Of a stretch of 12,082 bases of DNA, positions 1-7,025 are shown one piece after another; position 1 is the first letter of the stretch; every line of letters starts with the position of its first letter. The translations under genes and the position numbers were made by a program. Where the stretch lies: positions 1 through 12,082 of the forward strand of contig CAZSMJ010000057.1 of the NCBI GenBank assembly GCA_964608055.1. The letters run 5' to 3'. Origin of the DNA: JALYNX01 sp964608055 (GTDB taxonomy: Bacteria > Actinomycetota > Acidimicrobiia > Spongiisociales > ZC4RG35). The notes below the pieces were generated by a model. That model saw only the letters and a list, made by a program, of their open reading frames with translations. It was not told the DNA's origin and did not search any database.

Positions 1-117
1 GCAGGCAGCGGCCACCAAAGCAAGAATCGCCAATAACGCCATCAGTTTCGACAGCCCACGACGTGTTGTCTTGGCTGCCTCTCGGGGTTTCGTGTTCGAC
101 CTGGATCTCGGGTTCAC
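1..117 (-). CDS. Putative lipoprotein, N-terminal fragment (gene runs off the window)
   Basis: Only the first 39 codons are inside the window. They read from a GTG at 117 and give an Arg/Lys-rich N-terminus, a hydrophobic core (LMALLAILALVAAAC) and a lipobox ending in Cys39, the last codon before the edge. This is a complete lipoprotein signal peptide, so the mature protein should be attached to the outer face of the cytoplasmic membrane. The n-region is long, about 24 residues before the core. The start is supported by a perfect AGGAGG (complement of 127-132), nine bases upstream. A sigma70-like promoter lies at 206-234. The mature domain is not visible, so the function cannot be named. Solute-binding protein, peptidase or protein of unknown function are all possible. 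Confidence 0.75.
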   Translation of the reverse strand, partial: MNPRSRSNTKPREAAKTTRRGLSKLMALLAILALVAAAC

Positions 118-205
118 AGCGGTTCTCCTCCTAGTTTCCCTGTCTCATCGCCACATCCGGGCAACTGTTCGAAAGGGACAAAACCCCGGTTGTCATACAA
201 TATGT

Positions 206-234
206 AGAATACGGAGTATCGGCGATGCGGTCAA
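206..234 (-). promoter_or_regulatory. Sigma70-like promoter for the lipoprotein gene
   Basis: On the minus strand TTGACC (229-234) is followed, after exactly 17 bases, by TATTCT (206-211). These match the -35 and -10 consensus at five and four of six positions. Transcription would start near 199 and leave a leader of about 80 bases. Two short palindromes lie in or next to the -10 box: CATA-CAA-TATG at 194-204 and ATAC-GGA-GTAT at 209-219. They could be an operator, although such short AT-rich palindromes also occur by chance. The rest of 118-348 shows no gene that I can support. Confidence 0.5.
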
Positions 235-348
235 ACAGTCGCTCCCCAACCGCAAGCTCACCATAGTGAACCGCCAATCGACAAGGCCCTAATCCACGGT
301 TTCGGAACCGGGTTACCCTCGCCTCCACAGCCACTCGAGGAGTATTGC

Positions 349-642
349 GTGTGGGTTCTCTTCTACGTCCCGTGTCCAACCCCGGACGGGTTAACCGCCC
401 GTGACCTCTACCAGAAGCGGGTTGTTGCCATCACCGAGGCCATGAAGGCGAGTGCAGTCGACCACGGATGTCGTTTCCACCGCGCCTGGCACACCGAAGA
501 TGACACGGCGTTCTACGCCCTCGCCAACTGGGAAAGCCGCGAGGGAGCCAGTGCGTTCTTCGAGCAATGGAAGATCTACGACGAGCCCGGCGAACTGGCG
601 ATTTTCCTCGCAGGGGACATCGGTCTCGTCCCCAGCCCCTGA
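349..642 (+). CDS. DUF3303-like small protein
   Basis: A 97-residue protein starting at GTG 349, with GAGGAG six bases upstream (337-342). The order of segments fits a small alpha/beta-barrel (ferredoxin-like) fold of the DUF3303 type: an N-terminal strand (WVLFYVPC), a helix with TARDLYQKRVVAITEAMKAS, a strand around CRFHRAWHTED, then TAFYALANWESREGASAFFEQW and a final strand AIFLAGDIGLVP. Proteins of this size and fold often form dimers, and many have no known biochemical role. The stop codon lies just before the next plus-strand gene, so the two are probably co-transcribed. The family assignment is by pattern only and no catalytic residue can be identified. A related dimeric-barrel family (EthD or monooxygenase-like) is an alternative. 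Confidence 0.6.
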   Translation: MWVLFYVPCPTPDGLTARDLYQKRVVAITEAMKASAVDHGCRFHRAWHTEDDTAFYALANWESREGASAFFEQWKIYDEPGELAIFLAGDIGLVPSP

Positions 643-656
643 CCACGGACGAGCTT

Positions 657-1742
657 TTGACAGACCGTCTCACCAACCGTGCCCTCAATCGGGCAACCCT
701 GGATCGCCAGTTCCTGCTGGCACGCGGACGGCAGAGCGTGCCGGACACGATCGAGCATCTGGTGGGGATGCAGGCCCAGAACCCCCTCGACCCCTACTAC
801 GGCCTCTGGGCACGACTCGAGCCGTTCGATCCAATCGACCTGTCGGGTCTGATCGAGGATCGACTCGCAGTCAGAACCGCCTTTCTCCGAGCCACGATTC
901 ACCTGGTGACCGCCGCCGACTGCCTCGCCCTGGATGCCACGATACGACCGGTTTCGGCACGGACCTTTGGCTCGACGTCGTTCTCCCGGGACACGACCGG
1001 GATGGATATCGACCAGCTCCTCACACTCGGGCGCCAACTACTCGAGCACGAACCGATGGGTCGTGCCCAACTCGGGCGATTGCTGGCCGAGAAATGGCCC
1101 GACCGCGATCCCCAGTCGATGGCGTACGCAGTCTCGTATCTCCTCCCCCTGGTTCAGGTCCCGCCACGGGGGCTCTGGAACCAGAAGGGCCAGGCAACCT
1201 GGACGACGGTGGAAAGTTGGCTCGGGTCAAAGCCGACCAGGAAACCTGCTGTCGAGTCCCTGGTGTTGAGATATCTGGCCGCATTTGGCCCGGCATCGGC
1301 GAGTGACATCCGGGTTTGGTCCGGCGTGACCGGCTTGGCTGCAGTGGCCGAGAAACTCCGGCCCCAGCTGCGGGTGTTCGCAGACGAGCAGGGCCGCGAT
1401 CTCTTCGACCTCCCCGATGCTCCCCGACCTGATCCCGACACTCCGGCGCCCACCCGATTCCTCCCCGAATACGACAATGTGCTCCTCGGACATGCCGATC
1501 GGTCCCGGGTGATCGAGCCCGGAGCGGTGCCGCCGGGTTGGGCCGGAAACCTGCTCCACGATGGCTTCATCCGCGGCAGCTGGAAGATCTCGACTTCCAA
1601 GCAGGCCACCAAGATCACTGTGACGCCTTTTGCCAGGTTCTCGAGGAAAACGGCGGACGACGTGACGCGAGAGGCTTTGTCGCTTCTCGATCAGGCCGCA
1701 CCGGGTGCGGGGCACGACGTCCAACTGGCAAACCCCGGCTGA
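657..1742 (+). CDS. Winged-helix DNA-binding protein, AlkZ/HTH_42 superfamily
   Basis: A 361-residue protein with tandem winged-helix architecture. I recognise the family from RALNRATLDRQFLL near the start, VGMQAQNPLDPYYGLW (about 36-51), and FLPEYDN...LGHADRSRVI (about 268-286). The pair Gln39-x-Gln41 is at the position of the QxQ motif that carries the catalytic glutamines of AlkZ-type DNA glycosylases, which unhook bulky or crosslinked purine adducts. A YcaQ-type protein would have QxD there. The frame stays open upstream to 567, but homologues begin near MTDRLTNRAL, so TTG 657 is preferred. It has only a weak GGACGAG-like site. CTG 639, overlapping the previous stop, is an alternative. 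Repair of alkylated DNA is an inference from family and motif. Many HTH_42 members have no tested function. Confidence 0.8.
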   Translation: MTDRLTNRALNRATLDRQFLLARGRQSVPDTIEHLVGMQAQNPLDPYYGLWARLEPFDPIDLSGLIEDRLAVRTAFLRATIHLVTAADCLALDATIRPVSARTFGSTSFSRDTTGMDIDQLLTLGRQLLEHEPMGRAQLGRLLAEKWPDRDPQSMAYAVSYLLPLVQVPPRGLWNQKGQATWTTVESWLGSKPTRKPAVESLVLRYLAAFGPASASDIRVWSGVTGLAAVAEKLRPQLRVFADEQGRDLFDLPDAPRPDPDTPAPTRFLPEYDNVLLGHADRSRVIEPGAVPPGWAGNLLHDGFIRGSWKISTSKQATKITVTPFARFSRKTADDVTREALSLLDQAAPGAGHDVQLANPG

Positions 1743-1792
1743 GAAGCCCTTAGGCCTTGGTACTTACCCCCAACCGACCCGGATGGCTCGGC

Positions 1793-2356
1793 CTAGTAGT
1801 CGATACCGCGTCGCGCCATGACCCCACGGTCAAAAGCATGCTTGACATTGACCATTTCGGTCACTGTGTCTGCGGCTTCGATCAGGCCACCCGGCGCGTC
1901 ACGTCCGGTGAGGATCAGATTCACATTGTCGGGACGTGTCGCGATTGCCTCTAGGACATTGTCGAGTGCGATCCATCCCCAGTTGATCGGGTAGGTGATC
2001 TCATCGAGGATCAAGAGGTCATACTCGCCGGATCCGATCTTGTCCTTTGCCACAGCCCAAGCCTCGCGGGCGATCGCCTCGGACTCCTCGATGTCCTCGG
2101 AGTCCCAGGTGAAACCGTCGCCGAGCGCCCACCAGTCGATGCCCAACTGCTTACCGATCGCCTCCTCCCCAACATGCCATTCCCCCGACTTGAGAAACTG
2201 GACGACGCCTACCTTCCAGCCGCGAGCCACGGCGCGGATCGCCGTGCCAAAAGCGGCCGTCGATTTTCCCTTGCCGTCCCCGGTGTTGACCAAGAGGAGC
2301 GACGGCTCGCGCAACGTCGCTTTGGCTGGCGGCTCGGTTGGCGGCTGCACGGTCAT
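1793..2356 (-). CDS. cobO: Corrinoid adenosyltransferase (cob(I)yrinic acid a,c-diamide adenosyltransferase)
   Basis: CobA/CobO/BtuR family enzyme of 187 residues, the usual length. It transfers the 5'-deoxyadenosyl group from ATP to the cobalt of reduced cob(I)alamin or its precursors in the cytoplasm. The P-loop GDGKGKST (26-33) follows a first strand LLLVNT. VVQFLKSGEW (51-60), a Walker-B-like LLILDE (114-119) followed by ITYPINWGW, and NLILTGRDAPGGLIEAAD are typical of the family. Its ATG (2354-2356) overlaps the TGA of cobC as ATGA, with GGGAG just upstream, so I prefer it to an in-frame start 15 bases earlier. It is the last gene of the B12 operon. The 50-base gap to the convergent winged-helix gene contains only a weak long-loop inverted repeat and no convincing terminator. 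Confidence 0.95.
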   Translation of the reverse strand: MTVQPPTEPPAKATLREPSLLLVNTGDGKGKSTAAFGTAIRAVARGWKVGVVQFLKSGEWHVGEEAIGKQLGIDWWALGDGFTWDSEDIEESEAIAREAWAVAKDKIGSGEYDLLILDEITYPINWGWIALDNVLEAIATRPDNVNLILTGRDAPGGLIEAADTVTEMVNVKHAFDRGVMARRGIDY

Positions 2357-2871
2357 CTTCTCCCGCCCCACCCTATTGACACCATCTCACCGGGGGACGG
2401 CGCCTGCTCCTCCCCGCCGATCCGGGTGAGCAATCGGATGACCCCACCATGGGTGAACACCAGATGGGTCCCCGATGGCAATTCCTCGACGAACTCGACG
2501 ACTCGACACCGGAATTGGGCTACCGACTCCCCATCGGGGGCCTCAAATTCGTCGAAGGCAGCCAGCTCGGCCTGGATCGTCGAATCACATTCCCCCCATG
2601 TCTTTCCCTCGATCTCGCCGAAGTCGATCTCCCGCAGCCTCGGGTCGGTCTGTGCCCCATCCCGCACCAGTCCCGCGAACTCGGAAGCCCGGCTCAGGTC
2701 CGAGGTCCAGACCCCGGTGAACCACCGAGACCCGATCGCTCCACGGAGCCTGCGCGCCTGGTCCCGGCCCAACTCGCTCAACGGCACATCCGACCAACCG
2801 CAGAGACGCCCGCTCTCACTTGAAGCGGTAGCCCCGTGACGGACCAAGACGAGTGTCTTCGTCAGACCCAC
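2353..2871 (-). CDS. cobC: Histidine phosphatase, probable alpha-ribazole / adenosylcobalamin-5'-phosphate phosphatase
   Basis: A 172-residue member of the histidine phosphatase (RHG) superfamily. LVRHG supplies the phosphorylated His12. TSDLSRA (Arg61), REIDFGEIEG (Glu81 as likely general acid) and FTHGG (His141) complete the phosphate pocket. The family alone is broad, covering phosphoglycerate mutase and CobC. Its position between cobS and cobO, with overlaps on both sides, makes removal of the 5'-phosphate in the last step of B12 assembly the best call. The start is uncertain between GTG 2871, TTG 2874 and CTG 2865. GTG has GGGGG about six bases upstream and overlaps the cobS end by ten bases. 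The stop overlaps the cobO start as ATGA. Confidence 0.85.
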   Translation of the reverse strand: MGLTKTLVLVRHGATASSESGRLCGWSDVPLSELGRDQARRLRGAIGSRWFTGVWTSDLSRASEFAGLVRDGAQTDPRLREIDFGEIEGKTWGECDSTIQAELAAFDEFEAPDGESVAQFRCRVVEFVEELPSGTHLVFTHGGVIRLLTRIGGEEQAPSPGEMVSIGWGGRR

Positions 2872-3635
2872 CAAACCCCCGTCACGACCCCTGTCGATGC
2901 CAGAGCCGCGCCCATCAGGAGGAGAATGACCTCGTCAATCTGCTCCACGGCACCCAAGACATCGCCGGTAAATCCCCCGATCCGGTCCCGGGCGAGCCGA
3001 CGCATGGTCACGGCTCCGATCGCGGCGAGTGCAACAAAGCCTGCCGTCCACCATCCGAGGATCAGCAGACCGATCCCGAAAGCCACCAGGATCCCTAGGG
3101 CGGCCCGACGGCCGTTTCCGATGTCCGCATAGGCCGCTCCCACACCCGCATCCGAGGCTGTCGGCAGGCTCGCCATCACTGCGACGCTGGCGCCGCGACT
3201 CAGCGCGTGGGCGACAGGGAGGACGACCAGCGCCGCCCCGACCCCGAGTGTCGCAAGTGCTCCGACCCTGAGCACGTAGGACGCCACCAAAGCCACCACT
3301 CCATAGGTGCCATGCACCGGATCGCGCATGATGCGGATGACGTCCTCCCGGTCCGAGCCCCCGCCAAAGCCATCTGCGACATCGGCCAGGCCATCCTCAT
3401 GAAACGCGCCGGTGAGGAGGATGCCGACCGTGACCCCCACGCCGGCCGCCGGTAACGAGGGGAGGATCCTGAGTGCCAGGATATAGGCCAAGGCGATCAC
3501 CAGCCCGATGACACTCCCGACTAATGGAATCCAGACGACCGACCTGGCGAGGTCGGCATCCCCGACCCGCCCCATCGGCACCCGGGTCAACAGGGCGAGA
3601 GCAACGCGCAGCCCACTCAACGTGTGATCCCCCAT
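2862..3635 (-). CDS. cobS: Adenosylcobinamide-GDP ribazoletransferase (cobalamin synthase)
   Basis: An integral membrane enzyme of 257 residues that joins adenosylcobinamide-GDP with alpha-ribazole (or its 5'-phosphate) to form the complete cobalamin nucleotide loop. The signature HEDGLADVADG (79-89) holds the acidic residues thought to bind metal. It is followed by DREDVIRIMRDPVHGTYGV (95-113), the second hallmark of the family. Several Gly/Ala/Val/Leu-rich segments are probable membrane helices. The ATG at 3635 is taken as start, but its GAGGA is directly adjacent, which is too close. A TTG at 3620 overlaps the cobT stop as TTGA, has GGGGGA seven bases upstream and leaves MSGLRVALALLTRVP, also a normal CobS beginning. 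The choice between them is open. Confidence 0.93.
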   Translation of the reverse strand: MGDHTLSGLRVALALLTRVPMGRVGDADLARSVVWIPLVGSVIGLVIALAYILALRILPSLPAAGVGVTVGILLTGAFHEDGLADVADGFGGGSDREDVIRIMRDPVHGTYGVVALVASYVLRVGALATLGVGAALVVLPVAHALSRGASVAVMASLPTASDAGVGAAYADIGNGRRAALGILVAFGIGLLILGWWTAGFVALAAIGAVTMRRLARDRIGGFTGDVLGAVEQIDEVILLLMGAALASTGVVTGVWWV

Positions 3636-4612
3636 TCCTCGAAGGTGGCGACCTCGGTGACGCAACGCGCGGCGAGGCCCACCAGGGGCAGGGCAGCCAG
3701 GGCGCCGCTTCCCTCACCGAGGCGAAGGCCAAGATCGAGAATCGGCTCCAAACCGAGCTTCTCGAGCAGTAGCCGATGCCCCGGCTCGGCCGAGCAGTGG
3801 CCCGCGAGCATGTGGGCAATCGCCCCCCGAGAGGCCGCCTCTAGAGCCGCGCAGGCCGTTGTGACCACGAAGCCGTCGAGCAGTACCGGTATCGAGCGAA
3901 GGCGAGCCTCGTAGGCGGCACCGGCGATGGCTACCAGCTCGGCACCGCCCACCTGGCGCAACGTCTCCAATGGGCCTCCGACCGTCACCCTTCGAGTGGC
4001 GGCGTCGACCGCCGCGACCTTGAGGGCGAGGGTGGCATCGTCGACCCCGGTGCCACGTCCGGTCCAAAGCTCGGCGCCGCCGCCGAACAGGGTGGCGCAA
4101 ACCGCCGCCGCTGCCGTGGTGTTGCCGATGCCCATTTCCCCAAGGACGAGCAGGTCGGTGTTTCCCAGGTCCGAGACCCCTGTCCGACCCGCCTTCCAGC
4201 ATTCGTCGAACCGGTTCGTGCTCAGGGCAGGCTGCTCACGGATGTCGCCGGTGGGCCTCCCCACCCCGACGTCGACGACAACCAGCCGGACCCCCAAGGC
4301 TGCCGACATGACACTGGCCGTGGCCACGCCCTGCTGCAACGCCTGAAACATGTCGGCTGTCACGGATGACGGATAGGCGCTGACCCCTCCTGTCGCCACA
4401 CCGTGATCGGCGACGAATATGAGCGCCGCCGGTGCCGCGACCGATGGTGTGCTCGTGTGCTGCCATCCGGCGAGCCAAACGGCGATCTCGTCCAGCCGCT
4501 CCAGAGCCCCGATCGGTCGGAGAACTTGTTTTGACCTTCGCCGCACGAGATCCATCGCCTCCCGACTCGGCTCCGGCAGGTCCGCGAAAAGACCGGCATA
4601 GACATCATCCAT
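3617..4612 (-). CDS. cobT: Nicotinate-nucleotide--dimethylbenzimidazole phosphoribosyltransferase
   Basis: A 331-residue cytoplasmic enzyme that exchanges nicotinate of nicotinate mononucleotide for 5,6-dimethylbenzimidazole to give alpha-ribazole phosphate, the activated lower ligand. The family motifs are present in order: AALIFVADHGVATGGVSAYP, LGEMGIGNTTAAAA, LLDGFVVTTACAALEA, HMLAGHCSAEPGHR and RLGEGSGA. The Glu in the last motif (about residue 300) aligns with the known catalytic glutamate. The length is slightly below the usual 340-360. ATG 4612 overlaps the cobU stop by eight bases and has GGGGG a few bases upstream. An in-frame start 48 bases earlier would add unrelated residues encoded inside cobU. 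The neighbours cobU and cobS perform the flanking reactions. Confidence 0.95.
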   Translation of the reverse strand: MDDVYAGLFADLPEPSREAMDLVRRRSKQVLRPIGALERLDEIAVWLAGWQHTSTPSVAAPAALIFVADHGVATGGVSAYPSSVTADMFQALQQGVATASVMSAALGVRLVVVDVGVGRPTGDIREQPALSTNRFDECWKAGRTGVSDLGNTDLLVLGEMGIGNTTAAAAVCATLFGGGAELWTGRGTGVDDATLALKVAAVDAATRRVTVGGPLETLRQVGGAELVAIAGAAYEARLRSIPVLLDGFVVTTACAALEAASRGAIAHMLAGHCSAEPGHRLLLEKLGLEPILDLGLRLGEGSGALAALPLVGLAARCVTEVATFEEWGITR

Positions 4613-5150
4613 CGGAGAGCCCCCAAAGTGATTCGACCTGCCGGACTCGCACCACGCCACCGGCGACCGAGAGCAGGACTTGGTCGGAGCCCTCCGCCCA
4701 GATCGTATTGACCCTGCCCAGCAAATCGCGATAGCGACGAGCCAAGGCGTTGTCGGGCACGATGCCGGATCCGACCTCGTTGCTCACGACGACGGTGTCG
4801 GCGACGTGGCGCTGCACGACAGCCAGCGCCCCGCTCGCTCTGGCCTCCACCGCTGCGTCATCGAGCCCGGCCTCGATCAGGTTGGACACCCAGAGAGTGA
4901 GACAGTCGATCACGACGCGCGTGCCGGCAGGCAACTGCGCCATGGCTCCTGAGAGGTCCAACGGCTCCTCTATGACCCGCCAGTCTCCAGGGCGGGCCTC
5001 ACGATGTCGGTGGATTCGCTCTGCCATCTCCCCGTCCCGGGCCTCGGCCGTGGCGATCAAAGCGACCTCACCCGGCGACGTCGTGATCAGGCGCTCTGCG
5101 ATCCTCGACTTGCCGCTGCGAGCGCCGCCGACGAGCAGTGTCAACACCAC
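4605..5150 (-). CDS. cobU: Bifunctional adenosylcobinamide kinase / adenosylcobinamide-phosphate guanylyltransferase
   Basis: A 181-residue enzyme, the standard length for CobU/CobP. It phosphorylates adenosylcobinamide and then transfers GMP from GTP to give AdoCbi-GDP. The P-loop is GGARSGKS (8-15). RIHRHREARPGDW (45-57) aligns with the Salmonella segment containing the guanylylated histidine, placing His49 at the active position. DCLTLW (82-87) and SNEVGSGIVP (123-132) are further family signatures. The frame extends upstream into btuD, but homology starts at VVLTLLVGGARSGKS. GTG 5150 has GGGAGG six bases upstream, a good site, and lies 19 bases past the btuD stop. The adjacent GTG 5147 is almost equally possible. 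This is the only junction in the operon with a real gap and its own strong ribosome site. Confidence 0.95.
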   Translation of the reverse strand: MVLTLLVGGARSGKSRIAERLITTSPGEVALIATAEARDGEMAERIHRHREARPGDWRVIEEPLDLSGAMAQLPAGTRVVIDCLTLWVSNLIEAGLDDAAVEARASGALAVVQRHVADTVVVSNEVGSGIVPDNALARRYRDLLGRVNTIWAEGSDQVLLSVAGGVVRVRQVESLWGLSDG

Positions 5151-5169
5151 GCGAGTCCTCCCAACCCGC

Positions 5170-5964
5170 TCATCCCCGCTCAGGCTCACGGTGTGCCCTG
5201 ACCGGGATGACGGTGAGGCCCGCGACGTCGTGCTCCACCACCCGGACCGTCGCCTCATAGTGGCGCTGGATGCGCTCTTCCGTGAGCACCGTCCGGACGG
5301 GGCCCTCCGCAACCACTGTCCCCCGGTCGAGCAGCACGAGCCTCTCCGCGAACTGCCCAGCCAGGGTCAGATCATGGAGCGCGGTGACAACGGTCAAGCC
5401 CCGTTCGAGACGTAGCTCATCGATCAACTCCAACACCTGTTGTTGATGGCCTACGTCCAAGGAAGAGGTGGGCTCGTCGAGCAGGACGATCTCGGACTGT
5501 TGGGCGAGGGCGCGCGCCAGGACCACCCGTTGTGCCTCACCGCCGGAAAGCGACAACACCGGTCGCTGTGCGATCTGGGTGAGATCGAGCCGACTCAACA
5601 CGGTATTCACTACCTCTCGATCCGACGCCGACTCGGAACCGAGGTACGAGATGTAGGGGGTGCGCCCGATACCGACGTAATCGACCACGCTCACCCCATC
5701 CGGGATGGTGGGCCGCTGTGGGAGGTAGGCCACCAACTGGGAGAGACGCCTTCTGCTTAGCGACGAAGACGTATGGCCGCCGATAACGATCGTGCCCTCA
5801 AAGGAGACCAGACCTGCCACTGAGCGGAGCAGGGTGCTCTTCCCCGCCCCGTTCGGCCCAATGAGCCCGACCCAAGAGCAAGCGGGAATATCAACGCTCA
5901 CCCGATCGACCACCCTGGTGCCGTTGTATGCGACCGAGACCTCCGCGATCCGGACGTCGCTCAT
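5170..5964 (-). CDS. btuD: Cobalamin ABC transporter ATP-binding subunit
   Basis: A 264-residue ABC ATPase of the iron-siderophore/B12 (FecE/BtuD) type. It has Walker A GPNGAGKST (36-44), Q-loop Gln83, signature LSGGEAQ (139-145), Walker B IVLLDEP (159-165), D-loop SSLD and switch His197 in ALHDL. It powers uptake through BtuC, as a dimer on the cytoplasmic face. ATG 5964 shares ATGA with the btuC stop, so translation is probably coupled. No good Shine-Dalgarno sequence is visible. An in-frame extension to 6108 lies wholly inside btuC and is rejected. Sequence alone would also fit a siderophore transporter. The riboswitch upstream and the cob genes downstream make corrinoid the likely substrate. 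Confidence 0.93.
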   Translation of the reverse strand: MSDVRIAEVSVAYNGTRVVDRVSVDIPACSWVGLIGPNGAGKSTLLRSVAGLVSFEGTIVIGGHTSSSLSRRRLSQLVAYLPQRPTIPDGVSVVDYVGIGRTPYISYLGSESASDREVVNTVLSRLDLTQIAQRPVLSLSGGEAQRVVLARALAQQSEIVLLDEPTSSLDVGHQQQVLELIDELRLERGLTVVTALHDLTLAGQFAERLVLLDRGTVVAEGPVRTVLTEERIQRHYEATVRVVEHDVAGLTVIPVRAHREPERG

Positions 5965-7025
5965 ACCGACCGCCGCGCCCGGTAGAGCACAAAGAGAAAG
6001 AAAGGAGCCCCACAGAAAGCGGTGACAACTCCAATCGGCACCTCGGCCGGGGCGAGGACCGTCCGGGCGGCAACGTCGGCGAGGATCAGGAAGGCGGCGC
6101 CAAAGCACAATGAAAGCGGGACAATCACCCGGTAGCTGGAGCCAAAGACGAGCCGGACGGCGTGGGGCACGATGATCCCGACGAACCCGATCAGCCCGCT
6201 GACGGCCACCGCGGCCGCCGTGCCGAGGGTGGCCGCGATGACCACCACCAGTCGAACCTTTGTGGCGTGAACGCCCACACTGTTGGCTTCTTCGTCACCC
6301 ACTCCCATGACATCGAGAAGGCGGCGATAGAGATACAGAGCCGCCCCGCTCAAAACGACGTAGGGCAGGATCAGGATGACTTCTGACCATCCGACTGTGA
6401 CCAGGGCGCCGAGGACCCAGGCATACACCTCCCGGAAGGTCTCCGAGTTCTGCTGCTGGATGAACGTCTGTGTGGCAGTGAGGAATGCGGCCACCGCAAC
6501 GCCGGCCAGGATCAGTGTGGCGGTCGAGGACGTAGTTGCCGCTGCCCGACCCAAAACGTAGGTGACCATGACCCCGATCAGGGCACCGACGAAAGCCGCG
6601 AGCGGCAAAGGACTCACCGGCCACGAGGTCTCTCCGGGGAAGTAGGCGATGGCGAGAGTCGCCCCGAGACCCGCACCTGCTGCCACCCCCAGCAGAAAGG
6701 GATCAGCAAGCGGATTGCGAAAGACCCCCTGGAAGCCAGCGCCGGCAATCGCGAGCATCCCACCCACCAATCCGGCGAGCACCACCCTCGGGACGCGGAT
6801 CTCCCAGACAATCGCCGCCTCCCTGGCTGTGAGCCCGGAGGAGACATCGACGCCCGGGATCTTGTCGACCAGCTCGGCGAGGACTGAGCCCAGGGAGAGA
6901 TCGATGGCACCCACCAGGATGCCGAGCAGGCAGCACGCAACGAGGATGACGGCCGCACCGAGAGCCCACACAGGCTCGACCCGAGTTGGGCCTGATCCGA
7001 CTGGATGCTCGGCATCTACGAGCAT
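5961..7025 (-). CDS. btuC: Cobalamin ABC transporter permease (FecCD family)
   Basis: A 354-residue polytopic membrane protein of the FecCD/BtuC family with about ten hydrophobic segments. Family landmarks include a first helix after residue 18, EIRVPRVVLAGLVGGMLAIAGAGFQGVFRNPLADPFLLGVAAGAG, a central VYAWVLGAL, and SGLIGFVGIIVPHAVRL near the C-terminal third, with PAEVPIGVVTAFCGAPFFLFVLYR at the end. It forms the channel as a dimer with two BtuD subunits. ATG 7025 overlaps the btuF stop as TGATG. There is no clear ribosome site, so it probably depends on coupled translation. The frame extends upstream to 7166 only as an antisense-like shadow within btuF. Substrate identity comes from context. 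Confidence 0.93.
   Translation of the reverse strand: MLVDAEHPVGSGPTRVEPVWALGAAVILVACCLLGILVGAIDLSLGSVLAELVDKIPGVDVSSGLTAREAAIVWEIRVPRVVLAGLVGGMLAIAGAGFQGVFRNPLADPFLLGVAAGAGLGATLAIAYFPGETSWPVSPLPLAAFVGALIGVMVTYVLGRAAATTSSTATLILAGVAVAAFLTATQTFIQQQNSETFREVYAWVLGALVTVGWSEVILILPYVVLSGAALYLYRRLLDVMGVGDEEANSVGVHATKVRLVVVIAATLGTAAAVAVSGLIGFVGIIVPHAVRLVFGSSYRVIVPLSLCFGAAFLILADVAARTVLAPAEVPIGVVTAFCGAPFFLFVLYRARRSV

Noticed and set aside
452..1306. Long plus-strand frame (284 codons) overlapping the winged-helix gene
   Set aside because: It is rich in Arg, Pro, Ser and Gly with no domain pattern. The other frame encodes a recognisable HTH_42 protein across the same bases.
1751..1795. Inverted repeat TAGGCC/GGCCTA between the winged-helix gene and cobO as a bidirectional terminator
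   Set aside because: Only six base pairs with a 33-base loop and no T-run. Too weak to call.
2174..2839. Plus-strand frame of 221 codons opposite cobO and cobC
   Set aside because: Ser/Pro/Arg-rich shadow, with both minus-strand genes carrying full catalytic motifs.
4750..5415. Plus-strand frame of 221 codons opposite cobU and btuD
   Set aside because: Shadow of well-supported minus-strand genes, with low-complexity composition.
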